DNA of 64,000 nt from Arabidopsis thaliana. Its lineage: Eukaryota; Streptophyta; Magnoliopsida; Brassicales; Brassicaceae. Below, in pieces: positions 47,612 through 59,678 of this stretch. The number at the start of each line of letters is the position of its first letter. The stretch's first letter is position 1. The stretch spans positions 4,650,001-4,714,000 of the forward strand of contig NC_003076.8 of NCBI RefSeq assembly GCF_000001735.4, given 5' to 3'. The notes below the pieces were generated by a model. That model saw only the letters and a program-made list of their open reading frames with translations. It had not been told where the DNA came from and searched no databases. The translations under genes were made by a program, and so were the position numbers.

Positions 47612-50600
47612 CTATTCTTCTCCCTCTTCGTCAACCAAAGCCATCACAGGGACTCCTTTGGTGTTAAAACTTGTACATTTCACTCGCAATGTGTCTCCTT
47701 TTTTGAACTTATCTTTATCTCCCTGTACTCATTCATAGTACACAATATCAATACAAAGCAAGAATTAAGTATATCGCCTCAAAAGTTAACTCAAGAAAAT
47801 GGGAGAACAAGTCAAAGGAGAATTTACTGAAACATACCTGGAATATGTACATACCGCGGATTTCACCACCTAAATCAAGAACCAATCCAAGGGCTCGAAC
47901 ATGGTCGACCGTGGCTGTCATCTCCGTTCCTATTTTCAGTTTTCGGGTACTAACCGATGCACTCTCTTCAGCCTTGTTCTCTGATAGATTCTCCTTCATA
48001 GTTGATTTCTTAGCTTTTGAAAATGATACTAGGTTAGAAGCAGTGCTATTGTTTTTGGGAGAAACGGATTTTAGCTTCCCGTCCTGCTTCAGTATCTCAC
48101 CACATTCAGCTGAAGTTTCTTCTGGAGCAATGGATTCGAGTGCCTCCTCTTCCTTCTGTGTCGCAATCAGTTTAGAGGCTGTGGATTTGGGTTTCCGGTC
48201 TGGCTTTGATGTAGCAGCGCGTCTGGGTTTGTCGTTGTCGTTCACAGGGGAAGATTTCTCTGCCTCATTACACTCCACAGCAGTACGGATGACAACTGCA
48301 GGAACTGATAATCTAGATTTCTGAAGTGGCGTTACGATACTGGGCATGCTTGCAACAATCTCTCCAACACTAGAATTTTCTATGTAGACTGTTGACGACT
48401 CTTTCATCACCGGATCTTTTCCAGCATCAGATGCGGGTTTGCGTTTGGGTTTGGGCAACAGTGCTTTGCGGGATAATTTAATGTTACCACGGACATCGGT
48501 TTCAATGCACATCGTAGTGATGCACTGGCCAATATCTAATACATCTGAAACCTTGGAGACCTGCATAAAGACAAGGTAAGTATAAACCAAATCTCAACTA
48601 GAGTAATGGCAAAGAAAATAAAGCTCTCGGATTGTCGTTCTAAGATTTGGCAGATGAAAACATTTAGGTTTACATGAGAAAACAATACTCAGGGGGAAAC
48701 ATACGGACACAGTTTGTAACTAAGAAAGCTTACTGGTTCATGGGATAGCTCAGACATATGTAGTAGACCTTGCTGACCACCAGGGAACTCAACAAATGCA
48801 CCATACTCTTTTATAGATGACACTGTGCCTTTGTACACACCACCAACAACTAGTTCACGACCAATGATGAAGTCAACCTGAGGACATGCATAAAATCAGA
48901 ATTCATGGAAAATCATTGATCAATTAAAAGCTGAATTGACTGAAAGATACTTGTTCTTGGGCCTTTTCCATCACATCCTGATTCTTGGCAACAATAGTTA
49001 ATGTTCCATTATCAATAGACAATCTTGCACCTAAACAAAAAAACTTATTTATCAGATCTTCAAAGCAAACTATAAGAAAGCAAGTGGATATTATTCATAA
49101 GTTTATGAATTTCATCTTGAAACTACTTTCTTAAAAGCACTTAAATTTTTCAATTCAAACGAGTTATTCAATTCCTTAGTCTTTAAAGGTCACAAGAACT
49201 AAGCTGTTAACAATTAAAGTTGAAGTCAAGAAATCACCTGTTTCCACTTCAATCTTTCTTTTGAGTACACCCATAGGTCCGATCAAGGTACGAAGTGAGT
49301 CATTGGAGTACTTGAGCGTTGCTGCAAGACGGACATAATTTTGGAGTTTGAGCAGGGGAAATTCTATTAGCTAAGGTTAACGAAAAGACAAGTGGGAAAA
49401 AAACCTAGCCGAGGAGAGTAAGCCCCATCCTGGCCTCGTGGGGAATTTATGTTTCTCTCCATGTGGTCAAGAATCTGAAGACGGGCTTCACGTGCATTTT
49501 CTAAGGATTCACAAACTATATCCAACGGTATTCCAGCTGGCTTTATATCCAGCTGAATTGCTGTCACACCATCTCGTGTGCCAGCAATCTTGAAATCCAT
49601 ATCTCCAAGATGATCTTCCAAACCCTGAGAAGTCATTGTATGCAGTTCTATAAAATCCATTTTAGCAACTTAACTCTACTCATGGTTTAGACAACAACAG
49701 TTAAATTAACTACTGCACTGCCACACATTTCAGTTTCATGATTATTCACATAACTAACCATATAAAAATAAAGACAACAAATTAGAATAAGAGAACTCAC
49801 GAGAATATCGGTTACAATACGGTAGTCCTTTATTTCACCACTTGATGGATCTACATCGGTGATAAGACCAACAGATACACCCGCAACATGAGCTCGCAGA
49901 GGAATTCCAGCATCCATCAATGCCATACTACCTGAGAAGCGGAACACCTTTCATTATGAAGGTAAAATAGAAACATATGATAGTTTGCACTGGCTTGCAA
50001 AAACATAATACAATCTCGTCTGTGAGTGACAATAAATACCTCCACAAACGCTTGCCATCGACGTGGATCCATCTGAGGACATTACTTCTGAATTTATACG
50101 AATGGTATAAGGAAAAGCCTCTTCAGGGGGCAATACAGCAAGCAATGCTTTCTCAGCAAGTGTTCCTACAGAAAATGTAAATCACAGTCAAGCATAAAGC
50201 ACAAAAGCATTCCCTTAGATAACAAAAAAACACTTCAAAGAAAGTTAAGACAAAATAGCCATCCTTGTTCTATTATTAGCTAGAGAGAAAGATGATATGA
50301 ACGACCAGATAAGGAAAATTGAGGATTAACTTTACCAGCAATATTTTGTTTGAAAAATGTGAATAAGGACTTTACATGCAAATAGAGAAAGGAAACCAAA
50401 GACTTTACCATGACCAACTTCACGCCTGTTAAGGCCTCCTCGTTTTCCGACTTCATTTGTACAATATGGAGGAAAGCTGTAGTGAAGCATGAATCTCTTC
50501 TTCGGGGGGCCAACAAGAGAATCCAAGCTTTGTGCTTCTGCTGGGGCTCCAAGTGTTACAGTACAGAGCACCTTTTAACACATACAAAACATCTTAAAGC

Positions 50601-53013
50601 AAGATTCTCATTAAATGCAGTGAACAGATTAAGCTTGTCTTTAACACTTCAGGCCAACAACTTTTGAAGCGACAAAAAATGAAACTAAGCTAGGAAAGCA
50701 ACCCTCAGAAGTGATACAAAGTACAGAGTAATGTCATTTCTTACAATATAGAAATTCGGGTTTTCTTTTAACCTTCTGCTACCTAATACCCTGAGATTAT
50801 TCTTTTTTTTGTTTGGTTCAAAAGGTTTAATTTGATAGGCGTTACTGGGAAAAAGTTTCAGGACGAACCTGCGTATCTCCACGTGAGAAAAGTGCTGATC
50901 CATGCAGCGCAGGTAAGTAATGCGATTCGCAGTAGATGGGCCTAACTTCATCAACATGTCTCCCGTCGACTCGAAATCCATCTGATATCATCCTTGAACG
51001 GACTACCTGATAATTTAGTTAAAGGGACAAAGTAGTAAGACATGGAAGAATAGGACAAATACAAAAGCCTATAACACTTTACTAGTGACTGTCTATGCAA
51101 TCTCTGAAAGCTCTTAAGAACCATACATCTTAATGTGTCTCAACATGAAAAAGAGCATCTCAACTATCTCAGAAACAAAGAACGAACCAACTATTTTTAC
51201 AAACATCGTAGAGTCTGGGCCTCTATATATTAGACAAAAAAAAAGTTGATATTGCTATTCAATTATGAATATTTTTAATTATCTGATTCAAGCACTAGTT
51301 TTTCTGTCAAGTTTATCAGAACAGGATCGCCCAAAACAAAAGCAAAGAGGTACAAAATATATTTCAAAATATTGATTTACAAAGCTTACCTTCTTTCTCA
51401 CTGTATCAACAGCCTTTGGAAGGATGCTCAAGCTTTCTTGATCACCCTCTTCTTCAAATACCTTTCTTACATCTTTTCCAATGTTATCTAGAGCCTCTCC
51501 ACGTTCAAACTGGAGATGTAAAATTATCAAGCTAGCAGCTGAGAAACAAATTTTGCGATGGAAACAAAGCGAGCACGCACCTTTCCATATGAAGGGTCGG
51601 TAAAGACGGATTCAATACGCGTTGCAGCCAAGTCAGCCACTTTTTCTAAAGTTTTATCAGAAAGCATGGACAATTTGTACTCCTTCTTTTGTTTCCCAGC
51701 TTTTTCTGCCAATCTAATTTGGGGATCAAGGTACTTGACAGCCTGTGTAAAAAAAAAGATTCAAAACTATTTAATATTACATTATACTAGGACATCCAAC
51801 AAAGGTTCTCGAACCTACCTCTGGATGAGCTAGCCTCAGAGCAGCTGCTAAATCTTTCTCTGAGATTTCTCGGGATTGAACATCAATCATCATAGTCTTA
51901 TCCCTTGTGCAAGCGTATATCAAATTGAGATCACTTGAGCTAAGCTATACAGAGTTCGACCACAACAAAGATACAAAAAATCAAAACAGAGGCTACAATT
52001 TGTAAATGTAGAGAATATACCAATATACCACTTTTTACCTCATCCATAGTTGGATTGACAACAAATTGCCCACATATCCTTCCTATCCGGATGACTCCAA
52101 TGGGCCCTCCCCATGGAACATCTGATAGCATGAGCGCAGCTGATGATGCATTAGCTGCCAGTATATCTGGATCCTGCTTCCCATCTGACGATAGAACACT
52201 TGCCATTATCTGCATGTGACAAAATTTACAGATGAAGATACCAAAAAACAAACTTTCACATAGATCTATATCCCAAAGATTTTTTAGAAATTTTCATACC
52301 TGAACTTCATGGTAAAACCCTGTAGGAAACAATGGTCTGATTGGTCTATCAATGAGCCGGCCACATAACAGCTCCCGCTCCTTTGGTGCACCCTCTCTTC
52401 GCATATACGTATTTGGAATCAATCCCTGAGCGTATTGCTTCTCTTGATAGTCAACCTGACAGTAGTTTCCAAGAAGAATCATAAACATCAGTTTAAACAA
52501 ATCACCATCAACCATTACAGATAAAGCAATTTCAATAGCAGATTCCTGAGAGAATTCTACAAATGTATACAGCATAAAGGTACCAAACATCTCTAGACCA
52601 TTTCTTAATTCCTCACAGATCATAGATTCCTTAAGACAATTCATTCAAAATCGGTAACTAAAAGGGAAATGGTGGGGAGATTAGTAACATACAGTGAGAG
52701 GTAAGAAGTCCCGAGGCGAGTCGGTCTTAGCACAAGTAACAGTAGAGAGAACTTTGGTCTCGTCCATGCCGAGAACAACTGAACCATTAGCAAAGCGAGC
52801 GATTTTTCCAGTCTCAAACGAGACCACGCGGGATCCGACTTCGAATTCCTCCTTAAATGATTCCAAAATTTTGGTTCCTGCGGAGACCGGCGAGTCTGGA
52901 ACAGACGGAGCGAAACCAAGGCGGCCGGAGCAGATGGTGCGAAACCCCAGAGCACGCCATGCGAGGAAATTAGGAAGAGAAGCTGAACTAGCTCGATTCA
53001 CAATCGATGACAT
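47612..53013 (-). CDS. PNP2: Mitochondrial polyribonucleotide nucleotidyltransferase (PNPase)
   Basis: Sixteen exons on the minus strand: 52693-53013, 52300-52455, 52039-52209, 51819-51944, 51581-51742, 51390-51509, 50869-51006, 50409-50571, 50040-50165, 49801-49931, 49405-49624, 49238-49321, 48951-49030, 48734-48877, 47838-48560, 47612-47722, giving 991 residues. The N-terminal 45 residues are Ser/Arg-rich, an organelle presequence. Order: RNase PH domain 1 (about 55-260), helical domain, RNase PH domain 2 (about 360-600) with the active-site stretch [15 protein letters not shown] domain (about 612-668) and S1 domain (about 672-735). After a Lys/Ser/Glu-rich linker of about 165 residues, a second S1-like domain fills 905-985. 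The enzyme degrades RNA 3' to 5' with phosphate and trims mitochondrial rRNA and mRNA. I remember the locus as At5g14580. Confidence 0.95.
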
Positions 53014-53532
53014 CACACATACACAGAGAGAGTGAGAGATGCGGAGAAGAGAGGGAATGAGAACGGAAAAGGGTTTAACGCACCGGTGAAGTGAGGACTG
53101 AGCCGACAACGAAAACTAAAAGAAGGGTTTTAGCAGTCCCGGTCTGGTTCGGTACGGTTCTGCTATAAATAATCGAATTTACAAACATTAAACCGACGCC
53201 TATGATCTCTGTTTTAGATTTTGATTCTTGGACAAAATTTCTTCAAGTATACCGTTCATTTTCAACAATTTTAACACCTACTTAACCCAGCAAAACTGAT
53301 ATTGCAAATCGCCATTGATCACTTTTTAGTGTATGTATAAATTAGTGTTGGATACGAAACTGAAAACAGATATTGTCACTCAAATTTTTAAAATAAATTG
53401 GAAAAATTAAGCAAAAACGTTTATTTCCAACCAAAATATTCATATAAACCCGCCAATATTATTTTTGTTTTGTGTTGGGTTATGAATTATTGCGAGCATT
53501 ATTTTTGTATTGTTCCCAATTCCCAGGAATGG
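53014..53532. other. PNPase promoter and isocitrate dehydrogenase 3' region
   Basis: A 520 bp stretch. The part next to the PNPase start is its leader; the remainder is AT-rich and holds the 3' UTR of the isocitrate dehydrogenase gene. Confidence 0.4.
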
Positions 53533-56500
53533 TCAGACAAGAGGAAGCTCTTTGAACTGTGTTTTGAGCTTGGAGGCTACTGCATCAATGAACTCTTCCG
53601 TGTTCAAAAACAAATCCCTACTCACCCTGCATTAAAAATGTTTTATTAAACCATCAAGAACGATAATAGAACAGTAACAGCATTATAACTTAATCCAGTA
53701 TGAATCGGTTTGGCTTCTATATGGTTTTCTATTAAAATACACAACTTAATTAGAGTTTTCAGCACATTCATCAGCTTGGAACAGGATCAGTTTGGATTTG
53801 ATTTCACATTAAAGTTCAAGACAGATTAAGCTCTTTCGTATTTCATGCACATGACCAGATTGTAATAGAAAAGTTGCTGCTAGTGAGAAAAGGAAAGACT
53901 ACTTACTTGGGACCATGGATTAAAAGGGCAAGATCCTTGGTCATTTTCCCTGTCTCAACAGTGTTTACACATGACGACTCGAGCTTCTTCACGAAATCCA
54001 TTAATTTCTCGTTCTTATCCAGTTTCGCCCTTGAGAAGCAAAAAGGGTAAAAAAAATCCATCAAAATGAAAATCAAGAGAAACTAGGTTACAAGACACAA
54101 GAACGTTGTCAGTGTAAATGCATAAAGAAATGCAGAACTCAGTTAACTAGTAATGTAGACCGTGTGTGAAAGGCAAGAGACCTGTGTTCTAAGCCGCGTG
54201 TCCATGCAAATATTGAGGCTATGCTGTTAGTACTGGTTTCTTGTCCCTTTTGGTGCAGTCGGAAATGCCGAGTTACTGTTCCATGAGCCGCTTCCGACTC
54301 GAGTGTTTTCCCATCAGCGGACAGCTGAACAAAACATATCATATCAAGACTTTCATTTGCAAAGAAAAATTGAATATTGGCTTTCGGTTAACGATACAAA
54401 CCAAAACGGAGGTCATGAGGCCTAATGAGCCAAACCCTACATTTAGAAAAGAATAAAGAAAGGAAGCATTAAGTATCTTAGTTGCTGTATCGATACAAAA
54501 ATAATAATTTTAAGAACTATATTTTTTAATTTATACCTTGGGCAAGAAGATCGCTTTGAACATCACCGTCGTAGTTTTTGCAAGCCCAGACATAGCCACC
54601 TTCACTTTTGACTGCGTAAGCCACCATGTCATCAATCAACCGGTGCTCGTACCTAAACCAACAGTATTATTCACATATTACCTTTAATGAATATGTAAAG
54701 AAAAAGGACGCAGAACACAATTTTTTAAGAAAAAGGACCAGATTGAGTGCTCTTCAAACTTTTGCTTCCAATTCGCCTCATAAACTTCTTGAAATATGTC
54801 CTTAAATCTGTATTGTTCCACCACATATTAAAGCAGCTCGCTTGCTGAAAAGTGAAACCCAGACTTCAAATCACCAAGAAGATAAAAACAAACCTGCCAT
54901 CATATTTCTTGAGAATTGTGTTCTTGGTGCTCAAGTATAATGGCCATTTCTTAGTTAATGCCATCGCCATAGATGACTCAGCAAAAGCTCTAATTGACTG
55001 GCATGTCACAAAACCAGCATGGTTGTCAGAAACCAAAACCATGCCAAAACTAAAGCCAGTTACTAAAAGAGACAGACCTCATCTACGTTGTACATAGCAA
55101 GTGCGACACCTGGGCCCTTGAAATCATATACATCTAGCTCCACAGGTGCGTTTCCATCTTCTGGGACTAATTAGACAAGAGATGTATCCACTTAGAATCT
55201 GAACTATATGATTGAAGAATCCTCATTGTCTAATGAATATAGTTTGGTATGATCTTACCAAAAACCATTTTCAACTTTCCTGGCCCTTTAATTACTGTAT
55301 CAGTGGCACGATACTGGTCACCAAAGGCATGTCTACCAATGCATATAGGCTTTTCCCAACCTATAAAGACAAAAGATTTGAGTTCTCATTTGGTATCTCA
55401 AAACAGATCCTAACACAGATTCATAACAAGGCAAATAAATTTACCAGGAACAAGCCGGGGGATATTGCTGCACATAATAGGTTCACGGAATACGGTTCCT
55501 AGAAAATATAGAACACTGTGTAAGAAATGTGTAGATACTAGATTGTAAAAGAACCTGCTAACAGGATAAAATAAAAAGTCGCAAGCAATTTAACCAAGAT
55601 ATTCCTATTCAGCAAACATGCATTGTTTTTTGACAATACAGAGACAAACCATCTAGAATGTTTCTGATCGTCCCATTAGGACTCCTCCACATTGATTTCA
55701 GTCCAAACTCCTTCACTCTACCCTCATCTGCCAAAAATAACATACAGAAGATGTAAAAATGCTTCCTCTGATCGGAACAAGCAGCATATGTGTTGCGATT
55801 TGCGAAGGACATCACATACCAGGAGTTATAGTGGCACATTTGATAGCAACATTGTACCTGCAAACATAAAAGTTTTAAGCGCGAAATCAGCTTATTTCAC
55901 ATAGAAATTAAAATGTTTTCTGTTACTAAAAGAATCTAAACCATAGAAAATGCAAAGAATCAATAGCACTTACTTAAGAGCTGCTTCTGCACTTTCAACT
56001 GTAACCTTGTCATCAGTAGCATCGCGATTCAGAATCCCCAAGTCGAAGTACTTAATGTCCAAATCCAGATAAGGAAGAATAAGCTGCAAAGACAAGAAAT
56101 CAGACATGTGAGCTCTGTCAAAAAAAAATGAACCAACTGTTGCAGACTTGGTGATAAATTACATCCTTACTTTCTCCTTTATCATACTCCATATCACCCT
56201 CGTCATTTCATCGCCTGAATTTCCACAAAATATAAACAAATTAGAAACATTCTCAAAGATACCAAATTCAGTAAGAACATAAACAAATGACTTATACCAA
56301 TCCAACCAATTATCTGGAAACTACGATCAAATGTAAGTAAGGAACACTGATTGCGCAAAGAATCTCACCATCCATTTCAACGATAGGATTCTGAACCTGA
56401 ATTCTATCAGAACCGCCTGAAGAAGCAAAACATCGAACAGCTGATGCGCGATGAAACTGAACGGGAAAAGTCACGCGATTCCTCGAAGCGCCACTAGAGA

Positions 56501-56627
56501 ATATACCGGAACTAAGAAATCTCGAAGAAACGAACGAAGACGATAAACCAGCAGAGGTTGAAGAAGATAACATGGCGGTGAGGCTGGCACGGTACGTGAA
56601 AACGCCGTGCGTGAGCTTATTCAGCAT
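53533..56627 (-). CDS. NADP-dependent isocitrate dehydrogenase, organelle form
   Basis: Fifteen exons on the minus strand: 56369-56627, 56171-56214, 55974-56083, 55820-55857, 55650-55727, 55445-55498, 55259-55360, 55078-55166, 54894-54997, 54739-54807, 54537-54652, 54402-54436, 54182-54324, 53907-54029, 53533-53626, giving 485 residues. The first 70 residues or so are rich in Ser, Arg and Phe, a transit peptide. The catalytic core has [28 protein letters not shown], the isocitrate loop [10 protein letters not shown], and NYDGDVQSD with the metal-binding Asp. NADP-binding [10 protein letters not shown] and [10 protein letters not shown] follow. The enzyme oxidises isocitrate to 2-oxoglutarate making NADPH. 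Dual plastid and mitochondrial targeting has been reported for the Arabidopsis member (At5g14590). Confidence 0.95.
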
Positions 56628-57517
56628 CCGAGACTCCGACCTCAACCCAAACTCTCAACTTCGATCACTGAATCAGTGAATCTGCAGCTTTCGGTCGGCA
56701 AGTTTATTGCTAAAGTGTGCTCTGAGCTCTCTAATAATCGACGATTCCGGCGAAAAGGCAAGGTAAACAAGAAGGAAAAGAGAGCCGTATAGATTATTTC
56801 AGTAGGCCCAACATAAGGCCCAGTAAATTTTTCTGTCTATATAAACCCAAACCGGATTTGCCGGTTCGAAGGTACCAAATCTGTAATATGGTCCGGTTGG
56901 TCTCAATGTCCGATTTGATTTGAAAAAAGGAAAGCGAAAACCCTACTTAGAGGTTTTATTTCTTTGTCTGGTCAGATTTATTGTTCTTCCTTCTCACAAA
57001 ACATTATTACCCAAACTCCATTATCAGCTCAAGTTCTTAGCTTTCTTCGTGATTATTCCTCTGTGAGTATTTCTGTCGTTTTTCGCTATTGTTAAACTGT
57101 TTCTTTCAGCTTTTTATCTTATAGAAGCTGGTAATTGTGTTTGGTTCCAGTTTTTTACCCGCTTGTATTAAAAAATTGTGTCTCTTCGTTGAAGTTAGGA
57201 CTTTTGGATCCGTGAATGGGATTTTTCTAGCTTTTTTCTTAAATTTTAACTTAATCAAACTTTAAATTGTTTTTCTTCTGTGCATCTAAGCTAATTCATT
57301 ACAATGATTTTGAATCTCAATGTGTTTGATTGGCTGTGCAATATTGCGTAGAATGCGTAGCTTTGGATTGATAGCTAGATTGGGAATATATATCGTGATT
57401 TGTGAGAATTCATTGTTTTCTGAGTTAAAAAGTGTGTTGTTTAGTAATTAACAATGAGACTTGGAATTGCAGAGCAGAAGCTGGAACTCAATCTACAAGT
57501 GATTTCATAATCTCAAG
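56628..57517. promoter_or_regulatory. Divergent promoter, isocitrate dehydrogenase (-) and TRM61 (+)
   Basis: An 890 bp head-to-head region. GGCCCA elements near 56803 and 56816 sit between the two transcription units and can act in both directions. The TRM61 leader has an intron with donor at 57064 and acceptor ending at 57472. Confidence 0.6.
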
Positions 57518-59022
57518 ATGTTACCAACTGAGTCAAAGAAAGCCTTTTCATTCAAAAGGTGTATTGAAGATGGGGACTTAGTTATTGTTTACGAAAGACA
57601 TGATGTGATGAAACCAGTTAAAGTAAGTAAAGACGGTGTGCTTCAGAACCGTTTTGGTGTGTATAAGCACTCGGATTGGATTGGGAAACCATTAGGGACG
57701 AAAGTATTCAGCAACAAGGGTAAATTTGTGTACCTGTTGGCTCCTACTCCTGAACTATGGACATTGGTTTTAAGCCACAGGACTCAAATTCTTTACATTG
57801 CGGATATTAGCTTTGTGGTTATGTATCTAGAAGTCGTGCCTGGCTGTGTTGTTCTTGAGTCAGGCACAGGTAGTGGTTCGCTTTCGACCTCACTTGCTCG
57901 AGCTGTGGCTCCAACTGGACACGTTTATTCATTTGATTTCCATGAGCAGCGAGCTGTCTCTGCAAGGTAGAAACTTTCGTTTTCTTTAGCTATCTCGTTG
58001 TGCTTTTCTTTTGAAGCTATAGTATTTATTCATCCTTTACTTTACTTTGCAACAGGGAAGATTTTGAGAAGACGGGCATAAGTAGTTTAGTAACCGTAGA
58101 GGTTAGAGACATTCAAGGAGAGGGTTTTCCTGAGAAACTGTCAGGTTTGGCTGATTCTGTGTTTCTAGACCTTCCACAGCCTTGGCTTGCGGTTCCTTCT
58201 GCAGCAAAGATGTTAAAGCAGGATGGAGTTCTATGCTCTTTCTCACCTTGCATCGAGCAAGTACAACGGACTTGTGAAGTCCTCAGATCAGATTTCATTG
58301 GTAAGTTTATTCTGATTTACAACATCTCTTTCTACTTTCTTCTCCAACTCAAACTAAAAGAGCTCTAGATCTACACATTATCCGAATGCTCTTGCCTTGG
58401 AAGGATCCTAAAAATCAAAGTACTAAAGTAGTGAATTTGGGACTGAACCTCTCCTCGATTTTCAAATCCTAGTGGCTAGTACTAAAATCATGTTGTATAG
58501 ACTGAAGTTCTGTTCTTTAGTCTACAATTTTTTCCAATATGTATCATCGACTTTCTATGGTCACACATCTTTGGATTAATAAGTCGAAAGGATTGCTTTA
58601 AGTAGATAAGTATCTTTAGAGAAATAGTTTGACATTCTTTGGCCTTGGAAAGTCAGGGGAATCAAAACCAACTGTCATAGGCATATAAGTCCTTATTTCC
58701 TTGAGAGTTTCATTCTTTCTTATACCGGTTTTTGCTCATGATGAGTTTGTTTTTTGCAGAGATAAGAACGTTTGAGGTGCTTCTCAGAACATATGAAGTG
58801 AAGGAAGTGAAAATGGATACCAGTAGCATGGTTGGTGAGAGCCACGAGGAGGACAATGAAGGAATGAGGCCTTGCAAGAGAAAGCACCGTTCAAACGAAA
58901 ACGACACTGTTTCACAGGACAACTCTTCTAATGCTTCTTCAGTCGTCATGGCTCGGCCTTGTAGTGAAGCAAGAGGTCACACCGGTTACTTAACGTTTGC
59001 AAGACTCCAATGTCTAGCTTAG
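57518..59022 (+). CDS. TRM61: tRNA (adenine-58-N1)-methyltransferase catalytic subunit
   Basis: Three exons: 57518-57966, 58056-58300, 58760-59022, giving 318 residues. The N-terminal beta domain (about 15-90) is followed by the SAM motif I VVLESGTGSGSLS (near 112-124). Next are YSFDFHEQRA with the acidic ribose-binding residue and DSVFLDLPQPW, the DxPxP-like catalytic motif typical of TrmI/Trm61. A short Lys/Arg-rich segment lies near 265 (CKRKHRSNEND). The protein ends ARGHTGYLTFARLQ. With TRM6 it makes m1A58 in tRNA T loops in the nucleus; the Arabidopsis gene (At5g14600) is reported essential for embryo development. Confidence 0.94.
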
Positions 59023-59435
59023 TCCAAATTCTCCAACTACATTATGATATTCATGTATTAGATATTTTCATGATTTGTCTTATTACGCTTTCTTTTTGTT
59101 AAAAAAATAATTGCTGTGAATTTGTTTCTAGAATACAAAATTCGAAATTTGGTAATGACAAAACCAAAATCCAAAATTTTGAAATATGATAAATAGTAGT
59201 TTCTAGAGATAAATTGTTCTACAAGTAATATATAAATAGAAACGCGTTTCCTTTTCTCGATGGGAGAAGGAGACATGTAATGCACTCTATAAATATCGAA
59301 AACGTCTGTTTAATTTTCTTTCTCTTACAATTGTCTATTCACAAACCCTAGAGATCCATTCTTCGAAAGCCTGAGATCAAAATCCAAATTCTTTTTTCCT
59401 CTTCTTATAATTTTCCCTTTATCCATCAAGAAATT
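59023..59435. other. TRM61 3' region and promoter of small gene
   Basis: AT-rich 3' UTR, then the promoter of the 80-residue gene, with a telo-box-like AAACCCTAG at about 59344-59352 and a TATA-like TATAAATA at about 59290. Confidence 0.45.
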
Positions 59436-59678
59436 ATGTGTCCCTTGAGATTTGTATTAGTGTTCTTCTCGGCGGTACTCGCAGGATATATCGCGTGGAG
59501 GACGGTGAATTCTACGCCGGAACTATTCTCAGACGAGTTATTACAAGCCGAAGCCAAGGAAAAACAAGGACTCGATTTCAAGAGAAAGATGGATAATGGG
59601 TTATGGACGTTCGTTGATATGGCTAGCGGAAGATACCTTTGGAGAAATCTCAAGGAGATGCGTCAGAGAAGTCAATGA
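59436..59678 (+). CDS. Small single-exon protein of 80 residues, membrane-anchored
   Basis: An uninterrupted frame with a good start context and a telo-box-like AAACCCTAG 85-95 bp upstream. Residues 5-20 (RFVLVFFSAVLAGYIAW) form one hydrophobic helix, either an uncleaved anchor or a signal peptide. A hydrophilic, charged domain follows (ELLQAEAKEKQGLDFKRK), then an aromatic stretch WTFVDMASGRYLWRNLKEM. The conserved tail WTFVDMASGRYLW-type motif recurs in small plant proteins that databases call methyltransferase-related, but 80 residues are too few for a methyltransferase and I see no SAM motif. I remember an annotated locus here (At5g14602). Function unknown. It lies between TRM61 and RH46. 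Confidence 0.75.
   Translation: MCPLRFVLVFFSAVLAGYIAWRTVNSTPELFSDELLQAEAKEKQGLDFKRKMDNGLWTFVDMASGRYLWRNLKEMRQRSQ

Noticed and set aside
47845-48324. Plus-strand frame of 159 residues
   Set aside because: Antisense to the large C-terminal PNPase exon; no splice or motif support.
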